This document shows, in pieces, positions 14,081 through 21,905 of a DNA stretch of 25,729 nucleotides. Source of the stretch: an uncultured Planctomycetaceae bacterium. GTDB taxonomy: Bacteria > Planctomycetota > Planctomycetia > Pirellulales > UBA1268. How positions within the stretch are numbered: the first letter of the stretch is position 1; each line of letters begins with the position of its first letter. The position numbers and the translations under genes were made by a program. The notes below the pieces were generated by a model that was given only the letters and a program-made list of their open reading frames with translations, was not told the DNA's origin and made no database searches. Location: positions 1 to 25,729 of the forward strand of contig CALCGM010000385.1 in the NCBI GenBank assembly GCA_937900985.1, in the 5' to 3' direction.

Positions 14081-17000
14081 TTAGTGCTGAAAGAGAAACT
14101 CATCGGTGTTGAGCAGGGCCCAGCAGACATCCTCGAGGCCCTCGGCGGGCGACTCGCGGGTTTCCACATGGGCCCTGGCGGCGGCCATCTCGGCATCGTC
14201 GGGAACGCGGCAGACCGCAGCGAGATACAGCTCCTCGATCAGCTCTTCGACGGAGCGACCTGCGGCGAGGCCACGGCGGAAGCGGTTGGCCTCGCTCCCT
14301 AGTTTCTGATGCATCAGCTCGCCGTTAAACATCGCGATCGCCATGCCCAGGTTGGAGTCACTCGTCCGCTCGCAGGCGCACACCGTGCTCCGCTGCGGCT
14401 GACCAAAGATTTCCAGAAACTCGACATCCGCCACATCGGGGGCAGGCAGCTGGGTGGCCTTCGTCTCGGCTGGCAGGCCCGCAAAGGTTTCCGGCACACC
14501 GGTCACCTGGCCAATCGCGTCAAGCAGCGGCTCGGCGGCGAGGAGCCGCGGCAGCTGATGGGAGAAGGCGCGCGTGTCGGCCGCGTTGCTCTCGGTGGTT
14601 GCCACGCTTGCCTGGTAGGTGCGGCTGCTGAGGATCAGCCGCAGCAGGGCCTTGCGATCGAAGCCGCTCTTGATGAAGGCATCGGTGAGGGCGTCGAGCA
14701 GCGGGCCGTTGGCGGGAGGATTGGAGTCGCGGAAGTCGTCGATGGGGTCGACGATGCCGCGGGCAAAGCAGCCGCTCCAGATGCGGTTGGCCTCGATCCG
14801 GGCAAAGAACGGATTCCCGGGATCGACGAGCCAGTCGACGAGTCGCTCTCGGCCATCGTCGCCCTCGGCCACCGTCAGGCTGCCTTCGCCCGGAAGCCAC
14901 GGCTGCATCCGCTCGCCCGTCCGCGGCTGGGTCACGCCGCTGCCGGCAGCCGTGTAGATAAACATTTCGCCGGGCCGCTGGGTGGCCCGCCGCTGCACCG
15001 GCTCAAAGAACGCCGCCAGGCCGTAGTAGTTGTCTTGGGTCCACTTCTCGAAGGGATGGTTGTGGCATTTGGCACACTGCAGCCGTGCCCCGAGAAACAC
15101 CTGCGACACGGTTTCGACGCAGTCGGTGGCGGTGGCGGCTGCCCGGTAGAAGTTGGCGGGGGGATTCGAGAGCGTGCTCCCCTCAGCCGCCAGGATCGCA
15201 CGGGCAAACTCGTCGTAGGGCATGTTGCTGCGGAAGGCATCTTCGACCCAGCGGTGATACTTGTAGACACCATCATCGCCGACCGCCTTCTTCGTCATCC
15301 GCAGGATGTCGCCCCATTTGAGGGCCTGGTAGGTGGCGTATTCGTCGCGGCGGAGCAGGGTGTCGATCAGCGTCTGCCGCTTGTCGGGCGATGGGTCGGC
15401 GAGGAATGCTCGCGTCTCCTCGACGGTGGGCAGCAGGCCGATCACGTCGAGGTGCACCCGCCTGAGAAACTCCTCATCGGTGCACAGCGGCGAGGGCGTG
15501 TGCTGCAGCAGCTGCAGCTTCTCGTCCACGCGTTCGTCAAGGACGTTGTGGGGCGGCGGGGCAGTCCAGACGAAGGCTGGATCGGCATCGAGAAACGTCA
15601 GCGGCACCGACTCGATGTGTTCGAGGAATCTCGCCAGGATCACTGTTTCGCCGCGGCCTGCGGGCAGGACATGTCCATCGGGGGTGACGGTGGCCACCGA
15701 CGCGTTGGAGCTTTCGTAGGCGACCAGCTGCGTCACGTCCCTCACCGAGCCGTCGGCAAAGCGGGCGAGCACAGCCAGCTGCTGGCTGCCGCCGGCGAGG
15801 GCCAGCACCCGTTTGCCGCCGGGGTGGATCTCGATGCCCACGCAACGGGCGGTGTCGGCGGGATCAGGCCGAGCCCCTTCGGCGATCCACCGCCGCAGCA
15901 GCCGGTAGGCGGTGTCGTCGTGGTGCAGCTGTTTGCCCCCGCCGTGGCTGACCTGCATCAGGGGCTTGGCCAGCAGCAGGCTGGCCTCGGGATCGAAGGT
16001 GTTGACGCGTCGGCCAAAGTCTTCGTGGATCAGCGTGAGCTGATCGAGGGCCGCATCAAAGCCTCGCAGCGAGAGCCGAAAAAGGCCCTTGCCGCTGGGC
16101 GACCCGTGGCAGGCTCCTGAGCTGCAGCCCTGCTTGGAGAGGGCAACGAGCACCTCGCTCTCGAAGGCGACCGGTCGGTCGAGGTGGCTGCCGCCAACGG
16201 CCACCGGCACCCGCTGCTGCAGGCTGCCGATCTCAACGATCAGCTCGGTCTGGCCGTCGCCCACAGGCACCACGGCCGTTCCTTGAAGCTCGGCAATGGA
16301 GGGGTCGGCCGAGCGGATGGCCACATCGTGCGTCCAGTCGCGGACGGCACCCGTCGCATCAAAGCCGCTGACGATCATCTGCCGCCGGTCCGTGCGGCTG
16401 GCGAGCTCGAGCTGCTGAGGAAACACCTCGATTCTGACCGGTGCAGGCACGAGTTTGGGCAGCGAAAGGCGGCCGCTGATCGTGAAGGCCTGCCCCTGAA
16501 ACTGGCTCGATGCGGTGTAGGCGATGCTCAGGCCGCCTCCGCTGGCCGTTGCCGGCACACGGAGGGGCAGAACGACAGCCGCCTGATCCGCAGGCACTGT
16601 CAGCGGCTCTGGGATTGGCCAGCCTTCAGGCACCTCCGTCACGGTGAGGGTGACTGGCTGCGGGTCCGGGCCGCGGCGAACGATTTCGAGTGGCAGGGGG
16701 TGTGGTGTGCCGGCCACAAGCGGGCCTGTTGGCTGAGCCGAGATGGCGAGCGGATCGATCCAGCTGATCGGAAGCTCCACGCGACCAAGCCGGCCGCGGC
16801 CCGCCAGCTCGCCGTAGGCGACGACGGAGAGCGTCGCCGGCTCGCTCGCAGATTCTGATCGCGTCAGCGTGAGGCTGTAGGTGTCGGCCTCCGCCGTGGC
16901 AGCGAGCGACCAGCCGGGCGGCAGGTCAGGCCCGAGCAGGGTCACGCCTTCTTTGAAGGCCTCAGCACTGCGAGCGAGCGTGAGGCTGGCGGTGTGGCTC

Positions 17001-18727
17001 TGAACCGGCCGTGCGAACACAGCCTCGGCCGTGGGCGCGAGCGTGAAGAAGGCCTCGGCGGCGGCGGCTCCCCCAGCCGCGACCGTGGCATTGTGCCAGG
17101 CTTCCGGGAAGAGCACGCGTGGCTCGCGAGCCCGCTGCAGGGCGATGCTGCTGACGATCGATGGCGAGCCGTCGTCGCCCACCGCCTTCGCCGTCAGCCT
17201 GACGACGGCGTGGCCAGCTGGAGTCCAGCCCTCCGAGGCGGCGAGCACCAGGCGATGCTCTTTGGCCGCGGCGGGCACCACCGCGTTGAGCAGTCGCAGG
17301 CCTGGGATCGGCGGATCGATTGCGATCTGAACTGGCTGGTCATTCCCCTGACGCTCAATCGACAGGGGAATCGCTGCGGCGCCATCCGCTGCCAGGATCG
17401 GAAACACCTGCCGGGTGTTGGCATCGCCGGCGAGCGACACCTCCACGCTGCCGCCCCGTGTGATTTCGAGGTGGTAGCCAAAGCGGTGGCCGCCGCGGCT
17501 GAGAAGATCCCGGGCCTCCAGACGCACCTCACCATCGGCAGGCAGGGTGGCCTCAAGGGGCCATTCGTCGCTCTGCGTTGGGCTGGTTTCTGCGATCACG
17601 CTGCCATCAGCGGCCAGGAGCCTGAGGCTGATCAGCGCCTCGCTGCCGAGGCTGCGGGCTCGCGGACGCACGCGGATCTTCTCTCCGGCCGTGGCCACCA
17701 GGGGGTAGCTGTCTCGCTCACCAGCCGTCTGCAGCCGGCCGCTGATGCCGACAGGAATGGCCAGTGGCTCGTGGATCTCCTCTTCACGCTGCTGCGGCAG
17801 GTCGCTGACAAGCACCCGCGTGGCCGAGGAGGCGGATCCGTCGGCAAACCGCGCGGCAAGCGACAGATGAGGCTCGCGGTCCGCCAGCGGGATGGTTCGC
17901 GTGATGTCGGCGAGAGGCCGGTCGGTCTCGCCGTCGTTGCAGACGAAGGTCGTGGGCACGTCCCGCTGGAGGGCGAGGGGATGACACGAGAGCCGCACAG
18001 GAAAGTCGCCGATTCGAAGGTGGTAGCGACCGCCGGCGGCGTGCCGGCTCTCTCGGAGCTCAAGCAGATAGTCGCCCTCCTCGGCGAAGACATAGCTCAG
18101 CCGCGACTCTGGGCTGACGCCATCGTCGTCGGCCATGGCCAGCTGCCCGCCGTCGGCATCGCGGAGGACGAGCACCGGGTCCATGGCTGAGCCGAGCGAT
18201 TGCGTGAGCACCTCAAAAGCGAGCCGCTCGCCGGCCTGGGCGTGAAAACGAAACCAGTCGGCCTGCGGCCCGTCGGACTGTCCATCGACGCAGCAGGGCT
18301 GGCTGAGCTGCTGCGGGGCCTCGCGGGCATGGTTGCTGCCGGTGTCGACCACGGCTGGCATGTCGTCGATGATCAGGGCCACCGGGTCGTGAGGACCGGC
18401 GGCAGTGAAGAGCCAGAGGCCAACGCTGCCGGCCGCGTCAGCGGGGAGCGTCACCTCAAGCGTTGCCCGCTCCGCCGCGACCTCCTGGACCGACACGCGA
18501 CCGACGCTGACTGCCGCCCGAACACCCGAAGCAAGGTCGGTGCCGGTGATGGTGAGCGTGGTGGTTGCGGCAGCGGTGAGCGTCCGCGGAGAGATCTCGG
18601 CGATGGTCTGGGCATGGGCCCGCGCGGGTGGCAGTCCACAGAGCAGGCCCGCCAGCAGCCACAACGCTGCGCGATGAGCGGGGGGCACGCGGCGTTGGCC
18701 AGTGATGCGTGGTCGGTCGTGAAACAT
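14081..18727 (-). CDS. PPC / Big-like / CX4CH / DUF1549 / DUF1553 protein (module A, second gene)
   Basis: This 1548-aa secreted protein opens with a Sec signal (hydrophobic residues 20-38, cleavage near AHAQ). In order it shows an IPT-like domain (about 42-120), a PPC-like domain (125-243, ending YHLRIGDFP), a second PPC-like domain (about 315-422) and further beta-sandwich segments to about 760. A Big2-like domain (765-845) follows, then the haem-like motif GCSSGACHG (Cys868, Cys873, His874; CX4CH) with GLFRLSLRGFDA, and another Big2-like domain (965-1045). DUF1549 spans about 1063-1240 with CAKCH at 1218-1222, and DUF1553 about 1290-1540 (IEANRIWSGCFARGIV, LLRLILSSRTYQAS, FGQPQRSTVCACERTS). 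The activity of DUF1549/1553 is unknown. It lies 28 bases after the DUF1501 stop and before PSCyt1-WD40 in an apparent operon. No strong ribosome site was seen, which suggests translational coupling. Confidence 0.9.
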   Translation of the reverse strand: MFHDRPRITGQRRVPPAHRAALWLLAGLLCGLPPARAHAQTIAEISPRTLTAAATTTLTITGTDLASGVRAAVSVGRVSVQEVAAERATLEVTLPADAAGSVGLWLFTAAGPHDPVALIIDDMPAVVDTGSNHAREAPQQLSQPCCVDGQSDGPQADWFRFHAQAGERLAFEVLTQSLGSAMDPVLVLRDADGGQLAMADDDGVSPESRLSYVFAEEGDYLLELRESRHAAGGRYHLRIGDFPVRLSCHPLALQRDVPTTFVCNDGETDRPLADITRTIPLADREPHLSLAARFADGSASSATRVLVSDLPQQREEEIHEPLAIPVGISGRLQTAGERDSYPLVATAGEKIRVRPRARSLGSEALISLRLLAADGSVIAETSPTQSDEWPLEATLPADGEVRLEARDLLSRGGHRFGYHLEITRGGSVEVSLAGDANTRQVFPILAADGAAAIPLSIERQGNDQPVQIAIDPPIPGLRLLNAVVPAAAKEHRLVLAASEGWTPAGHAVVRLTAKAVGDDGSPSIVSSIALQRAREPRVLFPEAWHNATVAAGGAAAAEAFFTLAPTAEAVFARPVQSHTASLTLARSAEAFKEGVTLLGPDLPPGWSLAATAEADTYSLTLTRSESASEPATLSVVAYGELAGRGRLGRVELPISWIDPLAISAQPTGPLVAGTPHPLPLEIVRRGPDPQPVTLTVTEVPEGWPIPEPLTVPADQAAVVLPLRVPATASGGGLSIAYTASSQFQGQAFTISGRLSLPKLVPAPVRIEVFPQQLELASRTDRRQMIVSGFDATGAVRDWTHDVAIRSADPSIAELQGTAVVPVGDGQTELIVEIGSLQQRVPVAVGGSHLDRPVAFESEVLVALSKQGCSSGACHGSPSGKGLFRLSLRGFDAALDQLTLIHEDFGRRVNTFDPEASLLLAKPLMQVSHGGGKQLHHDDTAYRLLRRWIAEGARPDPADTARCVGIEIHPGGKRVLALAGGSQQLAVLARFADGSVRDVTQLVAYESSNASVATVTPDGHVLPAGRGETVILARFLEHIESVPLTFLDADPAFVWTAPPPHNVLDERVDEKLQLLQHTPSPLCTDEEFLRRVHLDVIGLLPTVEETRAFLADPSPDKRQTLIDTLLRRDEYATYQALKWGDILRMTKKAVGDDGVYKYHRWVEDAFRSNMPYDEFARAILAAEGSTLSNPPANFYRAAATATDCVETVSQVFLGARLQCAKCHNHPFEKWTQDNYYGLAAFFEPVQRRATQRPGEMFIYTAAGSGVTQPRTGERMQPWLPGEGSLTVAEGDDGRERLVDWLVDPGNPFFARIEANRIWSGCFARGIVDPIDDFRDSNPPANGPLLDALTDAFIKSGFDRKALLRLILSSRTYQASVATTESNAADTRAFSHQLPRLLAAEPLLDAIGQVTGVPETFAGLPAETKATQLPAPDVADVEFLEIFGQPQRSTVCACERTSDSNLGMAIAMFNGELMHQKLGSEANRFRRGLAAGRSVEELIEELYLAAVCRVPDDAEMAAARAHVETRESPAEGLEDVCWALLNTDEFLFQH

Positions 18728-18755
18728 GGCAAGACTCTGGTGGAAGGCGAATGTC

Positions 18756-20261
18756 TTATGTCAGTCCGGCAATCGGCTGGCCGTGGTAGATCTGGTGTGG
18801 CCTGTTTTCGGCATCCCGCCAGACGGCCGTGGCCGGAATGCCGAGGGCGTCGTAGATCGTGGCCGCAAAGTTTTCGGGGGTGACCGGCTGGTCGCGAGGG
18901 TAGCCGCCTTGGTCGTCGGTGCTGCCGATCACCGTGCCTCCTCGCACGCCCCCGCCGGCAAACCAGACCGACTGTGCCGCACCCCAGTGGTCGCGGCCCG
19001 GCTTGTCGTAGTGCTTTTCCAGCAGAGTGATCTTGGGGGTGCGGCCAAACTCGCTGGCCATCACCACGAGAGTCTCGTCGAGTTCTCCGGTGGCCGCCAG
19101 ATCGTCGAGCAAGGCAGACACTGCCCGGTCGGTTGGAGGAAGGAGGCTGTCTTTGAGGTGCGGAAAGGCGTTGCCGTGGGTGTCCCAGGTTTCATCGTTG
19201 CCGAGGTTGACCTGCACAAGCCGCACACCAGAGCGAACGAGCCGACGGGCCATCAGGAGCGACCATCCGAAGGCGTTGCGGCCGTAGTGGTCGAGCGTGC
19301 GGTCGTCGGCCTGCGTCACGTTGAGGGCTTGATGCACGGCGTCGTCGGTGAGCAGGTCGATCGCCGTCTGGCGATGACGGTCGAACTGCTGCGTTTCGGC
19401 AAACGCATCGAGCCTTCGTCGCTGCCGCTCGAGGGTGTCGAGCAAGGCCAGCCGGCCGTTGAGTTCGTTCAGCCCGAGCCCGTGAGGGACCGTCAGCTGC
19501 GGCGCCTGAAACACACGTTCGTCGGCCTCGCCTCGGTTTTGGTGGTCGAAGCTGAACGTCGGGTAGGCACCGTACGACTTCGCGGCAAACGGTGAGGCCT
19601 CGATCATCCAAGGGTCGAATGCGGGCCCCATCTCGCCGGCATGCTGGCCGGGGATGACGCGGCCGCTGTTGTGCACCAGCCGTTCTGGAAGCACCGCGGC
19701 GGGAGGCAGGTTGGTGGACGAGTGGAGGCCGAGTTCGGCGAGGGCCCGGCTGCCGATCGCAGCGATCGAAGGCGAGTCGCTCCTGGAGGGGGCGTTTGGC
19801 TGAAAGCCTACGGGGAGGGTGGATCGGCCAGTGAGCATGATGTGGTGGCCGGCAGAGTGCTCATTGGAACTGTGCGTGAGCGACCGGCACAGGGCCCACT
19901 GCTCGCTGCGGGCGGCCAGCAGGGGGAGGTGCTCGCAGATCTGCAGGCCAGGCGTCTGCGTTGCGATCGGGCGAAACTCGCCGCGGACGTCGTCGCTGGC
20001 CTCCGGCTTCATGTCGAAGCTCTCGTGCTGGGCGAGTCCGCCAGAGAGAAAGATGAAGATGCACTTCCTGGCTGAGCCCCCAGCCGCTGCCCCGTCGGGT
20101 TCGCGGGCGTGCGACGTGTGCAGCCCGGCGAGATGGTTGCTCCCCAGGCCGAGAAGGCCGATCGCCCCCACCTGCAGGGCCTCGCGGCGGGCCAGACGGG
20201 GATGCGGCCAGAAACCGTCTGGCACACGGCGGCCCTCTCGCGCTCGGCTCGTGCGTCCCAT
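18756..20261 (-). CDS. DUF1501 protein (copy 2, module A, first gene)
   Basis: From the ATG at 20261 this is a 501-aa DUF1501 protein of the alkaline-phosphatase superfamily with unknown reaction. The N-terminus has a Tat-like signal with LARREALQVG near residues 23-32 and a hydrophobic stretch after it. Shared marks are FLSGGLAQHESFDMKP (71-86), LQICEHLP, SAGHHIMLTG, a MARRLVRSG segment, ETWDTHGNAFPH, VMASEFGRTPKI, GRDHW near 422-426, FAGGGVRGGTVIGSTD and a GGYPRDQPVTPENFA tail segment. GGAG eight bases upstream supports this start over the longer frame to 20447, which would overlap the start of the divergent gene. It leads module A, followed after 28 bases by the 1548-aa DUF1549 protein; DUF1501 next to DUF1549/1553 is the usual planctomycete arrangement. 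Confidence 0.9.
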   Translation of the reverse strand: MGRTSRAREGRRVPDGFWPHPRLARREALQVGAIGLLGLGSNHLAGLHTSHAREPDGAAAGGSARKCIFIFLSGGLAQHESFDMKPEASDDVRGEFRPIATQTPGLQICEHLPLLAARSEQWALCRSLTHSSNEHSAGHHIMLTGRSTLPVGFQPNAPSRSDSPSIAAIGSRALAELGLHSSTNLPPAAVLPERLVHNSGRVIPGQHAGEMGPAFDPWMIEASPFAAKSYGAYPTFSFDHQNRGEADERVFQAPQLTVPHGLGLNELNGRLALLDTLERQRRRLDAFAETQQFDRHRQTAIDLLTDDAVHQALNVTQADDRTLDHYGRNAFGWSLLMARRLVRSGVRLVQVNLGNDETWDTHGNAFPHLKDSLLPPTDRAVSALLDDLAATGELDETLVVMASEFGRTPKITLLEKHYDKPGRDHWGAAQSVWFAGGGVRGGTVIGSTDDQGGYPRDQPVTPENFAATIYDALGIPATAVWRDAENRPHQIYHGQPIAGLT

Positions 20262-20445
20262 TTCCTGTGCTCCGCCCGTCACAACCCGTGAAATCCCAAC
20301 GTCTTGCCTCGCTGCGACCCCGCTGTGGTGAGCGGAGCCGTTTGCCGGCGAGATGTGAGGAGTGCTAAACTCTGTCGACAGTTTGGAATCTCGCGGCCGT
20401 TCCTTCAACACACGAAACGCACATTCATCCGGAGAGACATTGACC
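20262..20445. promoter_or_regulatory. Shared divergent promoter region of modules A and B
   Basis: 184 bases separate the head-to-head DUF1501 genes, so promoters for both modules should lie here. Towards module B, TTGCCG (20342-20347) and TAAACT (20366-20371) with an 18-base spacer resemble a sigma-70 promoter (four of six matches each). No equally good candidate was found on the minus strand. Planctomycete promoter consensus is poorly known, so the boxes are tentative. Confidence 0.4.
20372..20381. promoter_or_regulatory. Perfect 10-bp palindrome CTGTCGACAG, candidate operator
   Basis: CTGTCGACAG is its own reverse complement. It lies directly after the candidate -10 box TAAACT, 65 bases before the module B start and 111 bases from the module A start. 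The position fits a repressor site able to control one or both modules. It is shorter than a LexA box (CTG-N10-CAG), so that reading is not supported. Confidence 0.4.
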
Positions 20446-21747
20446 ATGGCAAACCTTCGAGCTGAGTGGGGCCGGCGGGGCTTCCTGACGGTGGGCGCCC
20501 TTGGCGGGCTCGGACTTTCGCTGGGCGACTACTTCCGTCTCAAGCAGGCGCAGGCAGACGAAGGGGCCGCGAAAGAAGGAGCGGCGAAGTCGGTGATCTA
20601 CATCTACCTGCCGGGCGGCATGGCCCATCAGGAGACGTTCGATCCCAAGCCGTATGCCCCCGTCGAGTATCGCGGGCCGCTTGGCAGCATCGAGACCAAC
20701 GTGCCTGGCGTTCGCGTGGGCCAGCATCTCCCCAACACCGCCCAGATCGCCGACAAGATCGCGATCTGCCGCTCGATGACCCATGGCGAAGCGGCCCACG
20801 AGCGGGGCACGCACAACATGTTCACCGGCTACAAGCCGAGCCCGGCCCTGCAGTATCCGAGCTTTGGCTCGGTGATCTCCCATGAGTTTGGGCCGAGGGA
20901 GAGCCTGCCGCCGTATGTCTGCATTCCGAACCAGCCCAACGAGTTTGCTGGGTCTGGCTATCTCTCCTCGGCCTACTCGGCGTTTAGCCTCGGTTCTGAT
21001 CCAGCCCAGAACGGGTTTAAGGTTCGCGACCTCAACCTGCCCAACGGCATCGACGCCAATCGCTTCGACAAGCGGCGGGACATGCTCAACATCGTCAACG
21101 ACCACTTCCGCAGCACCGAGGCGAGTGATTCGCTCGACGCCCTCGACACCTTCTACCAGCGGGCCTACAGCCTGATCAGTTCGCAGAAGGCCCAGGAAGC
21201 GTTTGACATCGACAAAGAGTCGAACGAGATGAAGGAGCGGTATGGCAAGAATCAGGCGGGAATGCGGATGCTGATGGCCCGTCGCCTTGTCGAAGCCGGC
21301 GTGCGGTTTGTCACGCTGACCTACGGCGGCTGGGACCACCACGACAACATCCAGGGCAACATGCAGCGGCAGCTGCCCGCCTTCGACCAGGGCTTTGCAG
21401 CGCTGATTCGCGACCTCGACGAGCGTGGCATGCTCGATTCGACGCTCGTCTGCGTGGGCACTGAGTTTGGCCGCACGCCCAAGATCAACGGCACCGCGGG
21501 CCGCGACCACTGGCCGAAGGTGTTTAGCGTGGTGATGGCCGGCGGTGGCATCAAACGCGGCATCGTGCATGGCTCGAGCAACGCCACCGCGAGCGAGCCG
21601 GAAGACGATCCGCTGACCATTGAAGACTGGGCCACCACGATTTACGACCGCCTCGGCATCAACGCTCGCAAGGAGCTGATGGCGCCGGGCGACCGGCCGA
21701 TCGAGATTGTCGACGGCGGCAAGGTGCTCAACCAGCTGATCGTGTAA
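20446..21747 (+). CDS. DUF1501 protein (copy 3, module B, first gene)
   Basis: From the ATG at 20446 this is a 433-aa DUF1501 protein. A Tat-like signal with WGRRGFLTVG at residues 8-17 is followed by a small hydrophobic segment. Family marks are YLPGGMAHQETFDPKP (54-69), VRVGQHLP, GTHNMFTGYKP, a MARRLVEAGVRFVTL segment, GGWDHHDNIQ, VGTEFGRTPKING, AGRDHWPKV, MAGGGIKRGIVHGSS and TIEDWATTIYDRLGI. It has WDHHDN where the other copies have WDTHGN. GGAGAG about ten bases upstream supports the start. It leads module B and is divergent from DUF1501 copy 2; the two are paralogues, not a local duplication, since their sequences differ throughout. The reaction is unknown, but the alkaline-phosphatase clan suggests metal-dependent chemistry on phospho- or sulfo-esters. 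Confidence 0.9.
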   Translation: MANLRAEWGRRGFLTVGALGGLGLSLGDYFRLKQAQADEGAAKEGAAKSVIYIYLPGGMAHQETFDPKPYAPVEYRGPLGSIETNVPGVRVGQHLPNTAQIADKIAICRSMTHGEAAHERGTHNMFTGYKPSPALQYPSFGSVISHEFGPRESLPPYVCIPNQPNEFAGSGYLSSAYSAFSLGSDPAQNGFKVRDLNLPNGIDANRFDKRRDMLNIVNDHFRSTEASDSLDALDTFYQRAYSLISSQKAQEAFDIDKESNEMKERYGKNQAGMRMLMARRLVEAGVRFVTLTYGGWDHHDNIQGNMQRQLPAFDQGFAALIRDLDERGMLDSTLVCVGTEFGRTPKINGTAGRDHWPKVFSVVMAGGGIKRGIVHGSSNATASEPEDDPLTIEDWATTIYDRLGINARKELMAPGDRPIEIVDGGKVLNQLIV

Positions 21748-21805
21748 GCCCCCCAAGGTTCATACCAACTGTCCCCCCAACGGCCGTCACTGGCCATGCG
21801 CCGTG

Positions 21806-21830
21806 GATGAGGCATGGATGCCTGCTCATC
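21806..21830 (+). other. Bulged stem-loop between module B genes one and two
   Basis: GATGAGGCA (21806-21814) pairs with TGCCT (21819-21823) and then, after a GCT bulge, with CATC (21827-21830). It lies 58 bases after the DUF1501 stop. There is no T-run. It could be an mRNA processing or stability element setting different expression of the two genes. Confidence 0.3.
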
Positions 21831-21893
21831 ATCCGCAACCACCAGGCTTGCCTGTGGACGGCGCAGACAACAGATCCAAAACCAGCCAACTCC

Positions 21894-21899
21894 AGGAGG
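21894..21899 (+). promoter_or_regulatory. Strong ribosome binding site deciding a GTG start
   Basis: AGGAGG, a full Shine-Dalgarno core, lies six bases before GTG 21906. It decides that start over the ATG at 21807, which has no such site and would add 33 residues in front of a clean signal peptide. Confidence 0.75.
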
Positions 21900-21905
21900 T
21901 TCACC

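Noticed and set aside
14309..16120. 603-aa plus-strand open frame opposite the DUF1549 protein
   Set aside because: It is a shadow of the DUF1549/DUF1553 coding region, with Gly/Arg/Val-rich composition and no recognisable domain.
16994..18190. 398-aa plus-strand open frame opposite the PPC half of the fused protein
   Set aside because: Antisense shadow with no domain; the minus-strand gene explains the region.
20372..20381. LexA/SOS box reading of the palindrome
   Set aside because: An E. coli-type box needs CTG and CAG ten bases apart; here only four bases separate them, and no SOS gene is adjacent.
20362..20445. Upstream ATG for DUF1501 copy 3 at 20362
   Set aside because: It would add 28 residues before the Tat signal and overlap the candidate promoter; the ATG at 20446 has GGAGAG upstream.
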